Program-made: the position numbers and the translations under genes | In this document: one piece after another, positions 10,628 through 22,700 of the stretch | Position numbering within the stretch: the first letter of the stretch is position 1 | Layout: the number at the start of each line of letters is the position of its first letter | NCBI RefSeq assembly: GCF_000204055.1 | Contig: NW_006768817.1 | Coordinates: 356,997 to 420,996, forward strand | Direction: 5' to 3' | Length of the DNA: 64,000 bases | Source: Melampsora larici-populina 98AG31 | Lineage: Eukaryota > Basidiomycota > Pucciniomycetes > Pucciniales > Melampsoraceae | The notes under the pieces: model-generated | Databases searched by the model: none | What the model saw: the letters and a program-made list of their open reading frames with translations, nothing else | What the model was told of the DNA's origin: nothing

Positions 10628-13600
10628 ATGTCAACCGATCCATGTAAGCTTTCTCCACGATCATCCACGAATCACGACACCAGCTGAGCCACAAAACAGA
10701 TATTGAACGTGTCTCGACAGATCCTGCGAACCCCAGGTTGATGTGTCGAGCTTGTAACACCCGAGGCATGGCCAACTACGAGCATCACGTCAAGTCAACT
10801 GCACATCAACAGAAGGTTGCAAGGTTTGTTACTCGCCTGGCGGACGAAGAACAATTGCTCGTCGGTTTAAATGAACAAGCTACAAATGCAATAGCTACAC
10901 CGGTCACCCCTTTGATGGAGCCCGATTTAGATCCCGAACCAGATCCTCCTGACATCATCCGCCCCCCATCACCTCTCAGTTATCTTCGCTCTTTGGACGC
11001 TGCCGATATTCTCGGCCCGAGCTTTGGCAACCATTTGAACCCCTCGGATGACCTCGACGGCCAAATTCGCTATGAGCGGCTGCGTCAAGCCCTGGAAACG
11101 CTAGACCGCCTTGATTTCGACGAAGATGACAACCATGATCTTACCGAAGAAGAGTCGGACTCCCAAGACCCCAACCTTGCGCGTGCTCGAGCCCAAGAGG
11201 CCATTGAATGGCATCCATTCAAAAACAAAGAGGTTAGTCAGTTCATTATATCGCGCATATGCACGGTTCATCGACTTACACAACGTCATGGCCAATCCTT
11301 GTTGTCCAGCAGGTCGCAGGATTGTTAATCATTGGTTCTCCCAGGCATCTTATATCTCGGGCGCAGTACCAGATGATTCGATCTATCATCCGCATATTGG
11401 ACGTCAAACTCCCAGAATGGGGAACGCTGAGGGATCTCAAAGACCGACTCAGATTAAGGCTTGACATGTCCTTGTCTGAACGAACTAGTCCTTCCGGGAT
11501 TCCTCTGTTTGGCTTAACCGTGAAGTCAATTATAAAAAATGTAAGTGCTTGCTGTGTTTGTTGGCTTTGACGTTGTCGACTGACATGTTCCTTTTGATCA
11601 CAGGAATTAGCCAACCCCATTGTAAGCCCACACTTGGTGTTTGTACCTGAACTACCGGAAGATGAACAGATAAGCCGACTCTCGCAATCTCAAAAATGGT
11701 GAGAGTGTTATTCCCCCAACCTCCGAGTCCAAATGGTGGTTGCAAACCTTCAACATTACTATATCTATGAACCTGTGGAGCTCCAGTCTGGCCAGCTCGT
11801 TGTGCCGATCTTCTTCTACCAACACCAAAACCGATTGAAAGCCAAGTGCCTTCCTGCAACAATCCAACAAGATATTAGTCATGCGGACCATCTCAATATT
11901 ATCATTCCTCAAGAACCTGCTTTTGACTTGGACGAGTCCTACACGTTGGACATCGAACAGTTTGGGAAGACCTTCAAGGACATCACATTAGATAATGGCG
12001 CGTACTTAAGAGATCTATGTGGTATAAACATGTATCGTATGTCTCCAAACCGCAAAACATTCATTCAAAAGTTATATTTGCTGACAAACTCATACTGGTG
12101 GTCTTAGAACATCATCATGTGGGCGTGGTGACACAACCACTGCTAAACCCATGGCGCGAAAAAGCTGTAGGGAAAGTAATCCGGCACGTACCTATCACAT
12201 TATACTCGGACGATACCTCGGGCAACGTCTCCAAGAAGTGGAACAAGCACATGAGCTTGTACTTTACCCTTTCCGGATTGGCACCCGAATGGACAAATCA
12301 ACAATTTAATATCCACTTTTTGGCCACCTCGAATTCGGCTTTGGCACTAGAACTGCTTGATGAAGTAGTAGACGATATAAAGTAACCTATCCCTTTCTTT
12401 ATAACTCAGCGGTTGGAAAATACACCCATGAGCGCTGACGTTGTTTGGCCATGCACAGTGATCACGGAGAGAACGGGTTTGTAGCATATGATCATTCACT
12501 ACGGGAGGAAGTGTTGGTTATGGTGGTTGTGCTCTGCCATCTCGGGGATGCCCCGATGCATGCGGAGATTTGCAATACGACAAACCCTGCAAATACATTG
12601 ACCCCATGTAGGATGTGTGACCTTCGAGTGGTCCGCAAGGTTGATAAAGAACAACCACGGTTTGTTCGAGATTTTTTGGGAAGGGATGACGCTGGCGAAA
12701 AGGTGTGTGTGATATTCATGCACGCATCTATAGCATAGCGCTGACGACCATGGAAAGACCAACCTCCCGGCTCGAAAGTGGCATGAAACCCTGGTGCGCA
12801 CTCAAGAGATTTGGGCTCTGGCGCAAAAAAAGAACACAAAGACGCTTGTTGAAGATAAGGCACGAGTATACGGCTTGTGGCACCCCTTCAATGACTACTA
12901 TGTGAAAAAGGTCCAGGTGGCCCTCGATCAACTGCCCCTGAACAAAGTGGAAACCTTGTGCAAGAAGCTGAATGAAGATAAGGGTTTGAAGCTATTCAAC
13001 CCCATGTTAAGACTGAAAGGTTTTTCACATTTCAGTCTTAACATTGTTATATAGCTCTCCAGGTACTAACGGCTTTGCTTTGGTCGTGGTTTTCGAAAAG
13101 GGTTCGACGGACACGCAGACACACCAGTCGAAGTGCTTCACGTAGTCCTCCTCGGCATCACCAAGTACCTATTTCGTGACCTAATGAAGAGTCTCACACC
13201 CATGAAGGCTGGATCCGAAAAATTCAACAATATCACGGCTCGTTGGCGTGCGTTCAGTCCACGAGGCCTCAACATCCCACCGGTCCAGCCAATCAATCTC
13301 ATTCAATACTACCAGAGTCTGGTAGGGAAAGATTTCCGAACAGTGCTGCAGACAGTGCCTTTTGTGCTGTTTAATTACATGAAGAAAGAGCAGCGACACC
13401 TCTGGTTATCTTTATGCCTGTTAGGCTCGTACATATTCCAAACGGAAATACCCGACATGAAGGTGTACCTAGCTGAGTTGGACAATCACATAAGTTCATT
13501 CCTCCATCAACTAATCGGTTTCACAGCACAATGGTGTAATAAACCAAAGTTCCACATGCTTCTTCACCTTCAAGAATCTATTCGACGTTTCGGGCCCGCG

Positions 13601-14715
13601 AGTTTATTTGCAACCGAAAAAATGGAGTCATTTAATGGAAACCTACGCGACGCCTCTGTACACACAAATCACCAGAGCCCAAGTCGTGACATTGGCAACG
13701 CTTTCATAACTGAGGCGATGCTGCGTTTGATCATCTCGGGTGGTTCTTTCTTTGACAAAGAGCTCCAGGCTCGAGTGACCGGCGGCCCTCGTATCATGGA
13801 GCTTTTTGCGAAAATACCGGAATTAAAACGTGCAATGGGCCTGAATGAGCTTGCAAAACAGGATTTGCTATTCAAAAATGGGCGTAAGTAGCCGGGCATT
13901 TAATCCTCTGATGATGTAAACAAAGTGGCTTCTAATGGGTGTACGATTAATCCGTTAGGTCCCGTCAAAACCAACGTAGTATTGCCTGAAATATTGCAAG
14001 ACCTCGGGACTGACACTCCTCTCCGATGTATTGACAGTGTGACCTTGCCCAGTGGCCAATCTGTGCGAGCCCTGGATTTTGTGTTGGTGCGCACCAACCA
14101 AAGACGTGACAAGGATTCTCCATGCTGACATTATGTCGAATCAAAGCTCCACACGAACTCTACACCCGCCCAGGTTCAATCCATTTGGATACCGGATGGC
14201 AAGGCGGCCATCAAGACTGTCCTGGTAATGAAGCAATGCACCAAAGGCCGATTGGTTCCTTTCTACGGCATGCGGGAGATACTGAAGGGCGAACATGTCT
14301 TTGCGAGGGGTGTTAAAGTTCGTACACCAGTGACCTTGCAGGCCTTACATTTCTGAACTGGCTGACAAATTTGGGTAACTTGCAGGACGTTGTCACGGTA
14401 ATCAACGTGCAGCACAATTGTCACGAGGGAAAATGCAAAGTGACGATGTCCCACACTAAAAAAATCGAAAGGAAAGTTTGTGATGTTCTTGTATCTGGCA
14501 TAACACATGCAGACACGAATTCTTTCATTATAAACTCAGCGGCACAATATTCAGGCGAAGTGCATCGACGCATAGCCGAAGTCAATCTGACTACAGTTAA
14601 CGCGACCCAGTGGAACTCCGCGATCCAAGAAGGGCTCAAGGCATGGAATGAAGCATCGCGGGGCGCCAAAAAGCAGAAACAAACCCAAGATACCAATGAA
14701 TCTATGGTCTCATGA
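10628..14715 (+). pseudogene. E1 transposase-like gene with one nonsense codon
   Basis: An eleven-exon model fits all phases: 10628-10643, 10721-11232, 11310-11540, 11604-12036, 12108-12381, 12459-12702, 12758-13019, 13101-13883, 13959-14086, 14147-14311 and 14386-14715. It totals 1,125 aa if the single TGA at 11700-11702 is ignored. Order of features: C2H2/U1-like zinc finger (CRACNTRG...HHVKSTAHQ); acidic linker; YSDDTSGNVSKKWNKH with candidate catalytic Asp; LGDAPMHAEICN...CRMC; HADTPVEVLHVVLLG; a DUF4218-like block (KPKFHMLLHLQESIRRFGPA, then ATEKMESFNGNLR); FYGMREI; NVQHNCHEGKC. The paralogue at 19776-24060 has Arg where this copy has TGA, so CGA to TGA is the likely change. Everything else is open, suggesting recent loss. 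The DDE assignment is inferred. Confidence 0.72.
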
Positions 14716-14746
14716 TTAACTAATGCATTACATCTTGGACCGTCTG

Positions 14747-14880
14747 ACGTAAAATCACATTTCATCATGTGGAGATTTGTATGACCAAACGATTGTATGC
14801 TACGGTTACGTAAAATCACATTGGATGATTTGGAAAATTGACAAACAAATCGATTGTATGCTATGGATGTCTTCTGGCGT
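14747..14880. repeat. Imperfect ~71-bp tandem duplication
   Basis: ACGTAAAATCACATT followed by a GATTGTATGCTA word appears twice, about 71 bp apart, just downstream of the E1 transposase-like stop codon. It lies in the presumed 3' UTR or terminator region. Confidence 0.6.
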
Positions 14881-15036
14881 TAATCAAAGTTCTGTGATCC
14901 GAATCATCTTTAACTATAATGACCTATTGACAGCAATCCTTCGCGTGTAAACCACCAGTGTTTATCTATACAATCGGCCTTCGCCTCGTTCCAAACGCCC
15001 AGTCGCTGTTTTGCAAAAGTTCAGAGATCAGCAACC

Positions 15037-15501
15037 TCAGCATGGCGGGCATACAATCGCATGGGACTGACCATAAGGATCAAAGTGACGTCGCAGGCAA
15101 GTGATTGCTTGCCGGGCTCTGGGAGCTTCTCGGATAATTTCATCATGATTGTCATGAATGGTGCGACGGATGATATCGAGGGCCAACCTGTCTATTACTA
15201 AGTTGACAGTCGTGGCCACAATTGGCCGGTTTACATCCAAATAGTCATCGACACCAGTGAGCCATGCAATGGCGTCCTCCGTACTGTTACGCCATGAGGT
15301 CCAGTTGGACGCATCCTCCTCTAGATGGTCCACCTCATAATCGATCCGATGCATCTCTTCCATCCGTTCGAACAGTTGGCTAACGGCTTTGTATTCGGCC
15401 CTGTGGAACTCACGAATGGCATTCATCATTCCTTGAAAAGACATCGTGGACTGACCAATTCCGTGGCACTTATGGTCAGCTGATATGGCAACTCCACGCA
15501 T
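15037..15501 (-). CDS. 154-aa hypothetical protein, antisense within E1
   Basis: This ORF of 154 codons lies between the two sense genes of E1 on the opposite strand. The protein is helical with spaced tryptophans (NWTSWRNSTEDAIAWL), then TTVNLVIDRLALDIIRRTI and ARQAITCLRRHFDPYG. That pattern vaguely recalls the N-terminal part of retroelement Gag proteins, but I see no zinc knuckle and would not assign it. The right-hand element has no obvious equivalent. It could be a third element gene, a captured fragment, or a relic of an insertion. The Met start is arbitrary; upstream exons are possible. Confidence 0.4.
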   Translation of the reverse strand: MRGVAISADHKCHGIGQSTMSFQGMMNAIREFHRAEYKAVSQLFERMEEMHRIDYEVDHLEEDASNWTSWRNSTEDAIAWLTGVDDYLDVNRPIVATTVNLVIDRLALDIIRRTIHDNHDEIIREAPRARQAITCLRRHFDPYGQSHAIVCPPC

Positions 15502-16086
15502 GATCTATTTGATAAGCCAGAAAGAAAATCACCTAATAGGCCTTGGTACGAACAATGTGGACGTTTGATATTGAGGAGGTGAATGGTTCTTTTGACCTTT
15601 AAGAATGGGTGGATTGTGATTGAAAGTGGCCCACTTACACGCGATGTTTGCAAACCACGAGCGCGCGACCTTGGTCCAGTGCAAAGCGCGCGGTCGGTCG
15701 CAGAATCGCCAGTAAGTGGACGCCACTCATCGCCCCAAAAGGCCAAATCGCCCAATTGGGATGTCCCAAGCCGCGAATGGTCGACTGAAAAACTTGGCTG
15801 GCTCGAAAGAACACAAACCCCTTCAAACAGCCAACAGTTCAATACCCAGCAACGCCGTGTTCGTCCTGCCGATTTCTGATTGGTCAGCCATCCCCATCGC
15901 CCACATTGCGTCGAGGAAGTCGGGTCTTACCAAGAGGCTCTCTCTCGTTTCTTTTTTTTCCTCCCACCTTCAACTCATCACATCCTGATCACCCATTGAA
16001 GACCATTTGAGTCGATAACCTTTTGTTTCAATAACTTTTCCACCTCTCCCTAACCCTTCTTTTTGATCGATTCGACACACCAAATC

Positions 16087-18120
16087 ATGTCCTTGAATCC
16101 AAACCGATCTTTCGGTGCGTTCGTCTGCACAATCCAATCACGGATTACGCTCCTTGCTTAATTTTCGAGTGTTGTCGCCGTTATTTCCAGGCAACCTGAG
16201 CCAGGACGTCAGTGGTTCACCAGGGGCAAATCCGCCTCGCACACCAGCTCACACGAGTTCAATCCGGTCCCTCAACAACTTTGGCTCCTTACGTAATCAA
16301 GGTCTGTTGTCTGCACACTTTCCCCTCTTCTCCTTTAGATGACAGTTCTCAGTCATGAACGTCTTGATCACTTCCCAGGTAGCAGATCAACTGCTGGATC
16401 AGCTCGAGACCGGGACAATCGTTCAGTTTCCCCTGTTCGAAACTTTTCCTCCAGTATTCGTGCCGAGTTGGAACCAAGCAACAAGGATGGCCACAATCCA
16501 TCGCAAGACCCGGTCGATCAAGGAGGCTCCAGGCCTCTTGGAGCGAACGAGTTGCTCTTTTTTGACGAGGCAGTGACTAATGCAGGTATTGATGAGGTTC
16601 AGCGAGCCCATGCGCTCACCCTTGCCGAGGTTAGTTTGTCAAAGATTGTCCTCTTATATTTGACATGGATGCTAACCTTGTTTTCTCAGACGCGAGGGTC
16701 TTACCGCCATATCATTATGAGCGTCGCTCACGCTCAGAACATGTATCAGATGTCCAACATGTCTGAGAGCATGTTGAACATCTCGAGCAAAGTCAAACGT
16801 GCTTTGGTGAAGGTGGAAATCGTAATTGACAAAGTCGAACGCATATTGGAGAAGGTTGAAAGTATCACGGATCATGTCGATACTCTGACGGAGCTGGTTC
16901 AATCCAACCAGGCTTCTGGAACTGACACCACTGCTCATGGGCCTGGCAACCCCCATCAACCACCTACAAATAGCCCGTGGGTCTGCACCACGGAACTTAG
17001 GGTGATACCCCAGTCTCTTGTTCATATTTTGTCAAAGCTCATCTGACCGCCATCTATTCCAGGCTGCGGTCACGACCCAAGCTCACAAGTTTATCAATTC
17101 CGCAACGCTCGAGTCCTATACCGCCTTGGAGGGCCCTGACCGAAGGTGGTTGGCTCACTCGTTCTACAATAGCATCAAGGTAAATCCAATTATTTTTCTA
17201 TTTCTCACATCACTCCCAAGTGTCTTGCGAAGCAGTGAAGGACTCTTGCCCTTGTTGTCATTGCTAGAACGGGGTACGTCAGCAACAAGCTGTAGCCCAT
17301 CTCATTCCGCAGCAAATAAACGGTGTCACTCCTGTCAGTGATGCCAGGTGTTATAACACGGAAGTCAAGAATGTATGCAAACATGTGCGTGAGAAGCTCC
17401 ACCTCTTGGTCAGTTCTATCCTTACTCTTTCCTTTGCAATGGACATACACTCGCTGAATATGAACACCACAGCTCTTGTCTGGAGTATACGATCCCAAAG
17501 CCTCGGTGGTCCACGGGGCTGTGCCCACTGTCAAGTCTCTGGTACATAAAGTGAGCATCTTGAACCTTAACATTATTGTCCAGCAAAAACTAAAAGGGCG
17601 ACATCATTTCTTCCAGATTGCTATCAAATTCCGACAAGTGCCCGATCACACTGACATTGAGACAGTGTGGGCCAGTACCAGCGAGCCTACTCGATCTCGG
17701 ATCACTTATCTGGTGGGTTGATTGTTCAGTATCTTTTCCTTTTGCTCCCATGACTCATTGATCGCATCTTTCAAAACCTGAAATGCCCAGCGTCGGGAGG
17801 CCCTTCGCATTTTCCAAATTGGCAGGGGCTCAAGTTCTATCTGGGCCGCTGTGGACCGCCAGCTCCATGAACTACGTCTTAGAGGCGTCGAGTATGCAGC
17901 TTCGTAAGTCTTTGGTCCCTTATGAATGTAAATTTTTCACACACACTGACATACTCATCATTTCAGGTTTTATAAAATTATATACAACAATGACTGTGCC
18001 GCCTTTGACGGCGTCAACACTTATGATCAAATTGCGGAAAATGCATCCTTGCGATTGCCATTTGAAGACGACATAATCGCTGGGATCATGCCTGCCCTAA
18101 TCCCTAACCAAACCACCTGA
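16087..18120 (+). CDS. E1 second gene: coiled-coil accessory protein (459 aa)
   Basis: Ten exons splice in phase without a stop: 16087-16114, 16191-16301, 16379-16629, 16690-16980, 17063-17179, 17268-17408, 17473-17550, 17617-17712, 17791-17903 and 17967-18120. The protein has a Ser/Pro/Arg-rich N-terminus (about 1-130). A heptad-like helix follows (SKVKRALVKVEIVIDKVERI onward, about 170-220), then helical segments. The C-terminal domain has IWAAVDRQLHELRLRGVEYA then FYKIIYNNDCAAFDG. That last domain aligns with the second gene of the right element (FWAVVDEKLEFLRSQSTRYR). By analogy with TnpA of Spm it may bind the subterminal repeats or assist the transposase, but this is inference. Intron 16630-16689 is 60 nt and in frame, so retention would also code. 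I recognise no named family. Confidence 0.72.
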
Positions 18121-18666
18121 AGGAGTTGAACACTCAACGAACTCTACCGTCTACAATCAGGTTCTACGTTCCCAAAACTGAAATTTACCTTTTCTTTGAC
18201 TTTAAAATGTGTGCTCAGCTTGTGTTCATCCTGCCACAAAAACCATCAAATCCCCTGCTTGCTTCAATGAAAATGAAAATGAATATATATATTATCTATC
18301 ATCGTGTGTCACTGTTCTTAGTGAGGTTCCCTGAGATTCCCATGCTGTCCGCCGCAAAGCTCGCGGGCATTTGCCGCGGTGTGCAGCAAAAAAAGGACAA
18401 CATCCGCCTGCCCTGCGCGTCTGTGCGTGCCTGGTCGCTATCCCCGCCCTATTTGGGCATCCGGGGAAACACTAATGGGCCGCCTTTGGTCTGCCCAAAA
18501 GCCATCCCAGGTCGACTACATGGCCGCCCTGGGATGGCTTTTAACGGCCGTCCCAACACCGCCAAACCAAGGTCTACCCTGGGGCCGCCCATCACTGCTT
18601 GGTGGTAGGCCGCCTCTCAACCGCCGGCTGACACCGTCGGTTGGCGGTCGAGGCCCCCCTGGGGTG
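18121..18666. repeat. 3' subterminal GC-rich repeats of E1
   Basis: From about 18350 to 18666 the DNA is much richer in GC than its surroundings. It carries repeated GGCCGCCC, GCCATCCCAGG/CCTGGGATGGC (inverted pair at about 18502-18538) and ACCGCC words, and ends GGGGTG beside TA. It mirrors the 5' leader of the same element. Confidence 0.55.
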
Positions 18667-18906
18667 TAGTTTACATTTCATTGTTGGAAGGCGGGTACAC
18701 CACCAAGTCACTTTTAGTTGAACAACCGGTTTCAGAAGGTTGTGAATGTCTGCCAGCAAAAACCGGTTGATACTCGCGTGCGGGGCCAAGGTGTAACCGG
18801 GTTTTCAAGGGTATCATCAAATACAGTTGATCAACCACATGATCAGCTGTTGATCACTTGTCTCTGATTGTCCTGGTTTCTAAACCGTGCTGATGCTCAA
18901 CCTTCC

Positions 18907-19548
18907 CTAGCTTAACAACAAGCCCACTGTGCCAGGTGATTTTTCTCGGACTCGTCCGCCCCTGGCACAGGGGGCTTGCACATTAAACGACAATTGTTGC
19001 GTGACTAATAGCCACCTTTTGGTGGGTGTTTTTTCACTTCGCTTTTACACCACGACCCACAAATGCATTTTCTTCAAAAAAACAGTCAGATGAGCTCTGT
19101 CGAGTTATGAAGGAAATGGCCTCTTCAGAATCTCGACAGATCTCATGATCGTGTTGATTCATTGAGGCTGCTTATTTTGAGATTTGAAATTTCAACCGCT
19201 AAGATTGTTATGTGTACCCTTAAAAAGGCTCGAGAGATGGTCAATTGACTCCCTTAAACAAACTTATTACTCGTTTTCCAGCTCAATTCTTGTGAGCTGG
19301 CACTTTTGATTCTCTTTTTTTTCTAATAGAAGTTATGTACAAGATGCTGAACTCATACCAGCCAGTTTCAGAAACAACATCAAAGTAATGTTGAATGAGA
19401 TAGGATGGGTTGCATCCAAAAGTGACCCAAATTTCACTTTTGGGGGCTATTGGTCACGCCAGAGATGTCGTTTAATGTGCAAGTCCCTTGTGCCTCGGCT
19501 TCGGGTTACCGTGAGCTTTTGCACGATTGGACTTGGGTTAAGTTAGCA
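18907..19548. repeat. Fold-back element in the E2 leader
   Basis: The left arm (from GCTTAACAACAAGCCC through TTGCACATTAAACGAC) recurs in inverse near 19467-19548. The best-matched core is GGCACAGGGGGCTTGCAC against its partner ending at 19494. Within the left arm an 18-bp hairpin (CAAGCCCACTGTGCCAGG and its inverse at 18920-18980) forms on its own. It probably is a MITE that inserted upstream of the E2 transposase-like gene. Confidence 0.55.
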
Positions 19549-19775
19549 ACCTTCCCGTTGGTACATTTACCAACGGATCAGAAATGGTTCTCAAGTGGAA
19601 CAAGACTGATGGGCCTCCCAGTAAAGATTGGGAATTCAGCTTCTTTCTCCAAAGGAGGTTTTAGCGATTGATGATCGATCATTGATCAATCATAGCCTCG
19701 ATGAATATCATTGTCCTTTATCAGCTTTTTATTATTGTTCTCACCGCTTCCCTCCCAAATCAAATCACGCTGAAA

Positions 19776-22700
19776 ATGGCCTCCAGTGATAGTCATGGTG
19801 CACCAGAATGTAAACAGTGCAATCTCACAAGCTCATTGAACCCTGAATTCGTTGAAACTAATCCTGAAATGGGTCTCAAGGCTTTGAAAAACAAATTCGT
19901 GGACCAGATGATATCGTTTATATTTGTAAAGCTTGCCCTAGCAACAGGACAATGAAGTACGAGTCGATCAAGAGACACTGTAGATCAGTAAATCATCCAC
20001 AAAATGTTGAAAGGTGGAAAGCTCGACGTACCAGCCCTTCAATTGAGCTCGAAGAACCTTCAGAAACTTCGCACTCAAAGTCATCAACTTCAGCGACTGA
20101 TACAACTGATCATCACAGTGGATTTGTCGATACAACTATGGCAACCGCCAATTTAGATCCAGATGAAAGCGAAAATGAAGACGAGCAACGGCAAGCAATT
20201 ATTGAACTCTGGACTCGTGATCATTCGGACATCTTTGCACTGCCTCTTCATCCTAGCCTAAATGCTAGCGACTACAATAGCACCAGTCATCGTTCAATGT
20301 ACAATGACAGTGGATCTGAGGTTGGAGACAACCAATCTTCTTCATACAATGAAGATGACCCCGAAGAGATGATTATAGAAGAGGACGACTCCTCCTGGGC
20401 CCCGTTCTCAAGCTTGGAGGTCTGCTCATTCTATTTCTTCATACATGATGTTGCATCGTTTTTAATTCTTTTCAACTTTGCAATCCTTTTCATTCAGCAA
20501 ATGGTTGCATTATATATACTAGGCTCAAGCAGGACAATGATGACAGTAGCTCAGTACGAACGAATCAGATACTTTGTTGGCCTTTTGAAAGTGAAGCTCC
20601 CAGGCTACCAGAGTCTTCAGCGTTGTTGTACCAAACTCAAAAAGAACTACGGATTTGAAGTCTCAGAAAGTCGAAGTCCATTGGACAAACCGTGCTTTGG
20701 ACTTCAAGTGAAACAAATATTATCGCAAGCACGTGTTTCATCAGTTCTATCAATGATCAGTTCTATATTAACACCAATCATGTCGATAATTTGTAGGAGC
20801 TTGCAAATCCCTATGTGATGGACCATCTCCAATTCATGCCCGAGTTACCAACTTCAACAACCAAAGTGAATCGTCTGGCACAATCACAAAAGTGGCGAGA
20901 GGAGTTAGGAAAAGACCTACGTGTTCAGATGGTTTGTTTACCAAAAGGACATTTTTACTTATTCGAACCGGTGCAATTACTGTCGAAAAAGATTGTAATC
21001 CCATTATTTTTTTATCAAGAGGGCGACGAGATCTTTGCGAAGTGTGTCTCAACAGTTCTCAATTTGGAGGAAGTGGCCAACAGTGGTCCAAAAATCCGTG
21101 TCGAGTTTCAATCAGTCGACAATTTCAACTGTGATTCTTTGTCTTCAGTGAATGTCAAGTCCTTTTTCAAGATTTTTGAAACAATCGAACTACGCAAGGA
21201 TGACTTGATGAAGAATCACTGTGGAGATAAAATGTATGGTCAGTATTGTAAACTTTTTCTGAATTACCCATTCTCACACTCATATGTTACCTCAGATAAT
21301 GTGGATGGGACGTTTGTTGAAGTTCCGATAGCAAATCCTTGGAGGAAAAAAGCACACGGTAGAATCATTCGCAATGTACCATTAGTTCTTTATTGCGATG
21401 ATCTCTCAGGAAATATATCAAAAAAGTGGAATAAACATATTGCTTTCTATTTCACATTGGCCGGATTGCCTCCGAAACTGTCAAACCAGGAATACAACTG
21501 CCATTTCCTGACAACATCAAACACTGCTGGTGCTTTAGAGCTTGCTGGTCCAATCATAGATGAAATCAAGTAAGTGATCCTGTTGACTGTCTTTATATTA
21601 TGATTTTTTTTGATATTTTATTATCTCCAGTGAGCTTAGCACGAAGGGATTTGTAGCCTACGATCATTTAACTGAATCGGAGGTGTTAGTTGTGCCATTT
21701 GTGCTGTGTCATCTAGCGGACTCGCCTATGCACGCAGAAGTCACTAACACCATGAATCCTTCAGTCTCTCTCACTCCATGCCGGATTTGCGAGCTCAAGG
21801 TCGAGACGCTGATGGACAAAAGGTCAGCAAAGTACATTAGCAATTTTGTTGGGATCGATGAAGATGGAAGCAAGGTACATCTTTCCCTTTGATGATCTCG
21901 TTTTAATTGGATTGTTTCCAAAAATCAATTAATATGGTAATCATTGTAGACTTCTTTACCCGTACGTAACTGGTCTGAAACTCAAAATTTGACCCGATAT
22001 CTCTGGGAATTGGCACAGAAGCCGGGAACCATCGGATTATTTGAATCTGAATCAGGATCATTGGGAATTCGGGATACATTGAATATGTTGTTTGTCAAAA
22101 GGGTTCAAGATTTACATCGAGATCCAACAAAATCAAAGGAGGTGGTTGCAAATCTTTGCAAAGAGCTAAACGAAACACTTGATGACAATTTATTCAATCC
22201 TTTCATCCGGTTAAAAGGTAAGATAATTTAACTTATTGATACTGTAAATGTGTTACAAGAAGAATTATTAATTAATCTTTTTTCCTTGTCAGGATTTGAT
22301 GGCCACCGTGATACTCCAGTAGAAATATTGCATGTAATGCTGTTAGGTGCGGGGAAATATCTCTTAAGAAATCGAATGCAACAATGTTCAGCAAAGGAGA
22401 AGAACGATATATGGGGCCGTTGGAGGTCATTCAACACCTCTGGCTTGAAGATCCCCGCCATTCAGCCTAAATCGATGATTACTCACTTTTTGAGTCTTAC
22501 TGGAAAAGATTTTCGTGCTGTGCTACAAGCAGCACCATTTATTTTTTATCAATGTGAAATGACGACCGAAGAACGCAATACTTGGAAAGCTCTGACTTCA
22601 CTGGCACCTTATGTATTTCAGACCGAAATTACGGATGTAAAGAAACATATCAACGAATTAAAAGTTCATGTGGATAACTTTCTCAAATCGATTGTAACAC

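Larger units (their letters stand above)
10352..18666 (+). mobile_element. Two-gene CACTA/Plavaka-like DNA transposon, left copy (E1)
   Basis: This 8.3-kb unit begins CACCATGGGAGG and ends with the rough inverse of CACCCCAGGGGGG. TA lies outside both ends (10350-10351 and 18667-18668). Both subterminal zones are strikingly GC-rich and carry many GGCCGCCC/CGGCCC words, as expected of transposase-binding subterminal repeats. It holds a transposase-like gene (10628-14715), an antisense ORF (15037-15501) and a second gene (16087-18120). Gene order, exon phases and termini parallel the neighbouring element at 18698-27888. TIR similarity is short, so the exact ends are less certain than in the right copy. 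The CACTA/Plavaka link rests on motif order only. Confidence 0.6.

Noticed and set aside
14087..14146. TGA after DSPC as a second break in the E1 transposase-like gene
   Set aside because: It falls inside an intron: splicing GTG TTG|GTGCGC to TCAAAG|CTCCAC restores the frame and matches the paralogue.
16339..16378. ATG at 16339 as the start of the E1 second gene
   Set aside because: A donor/acceptor pair at 16301/16379 joins an upstream open exon in phase, and the ATG would lie in that intron.
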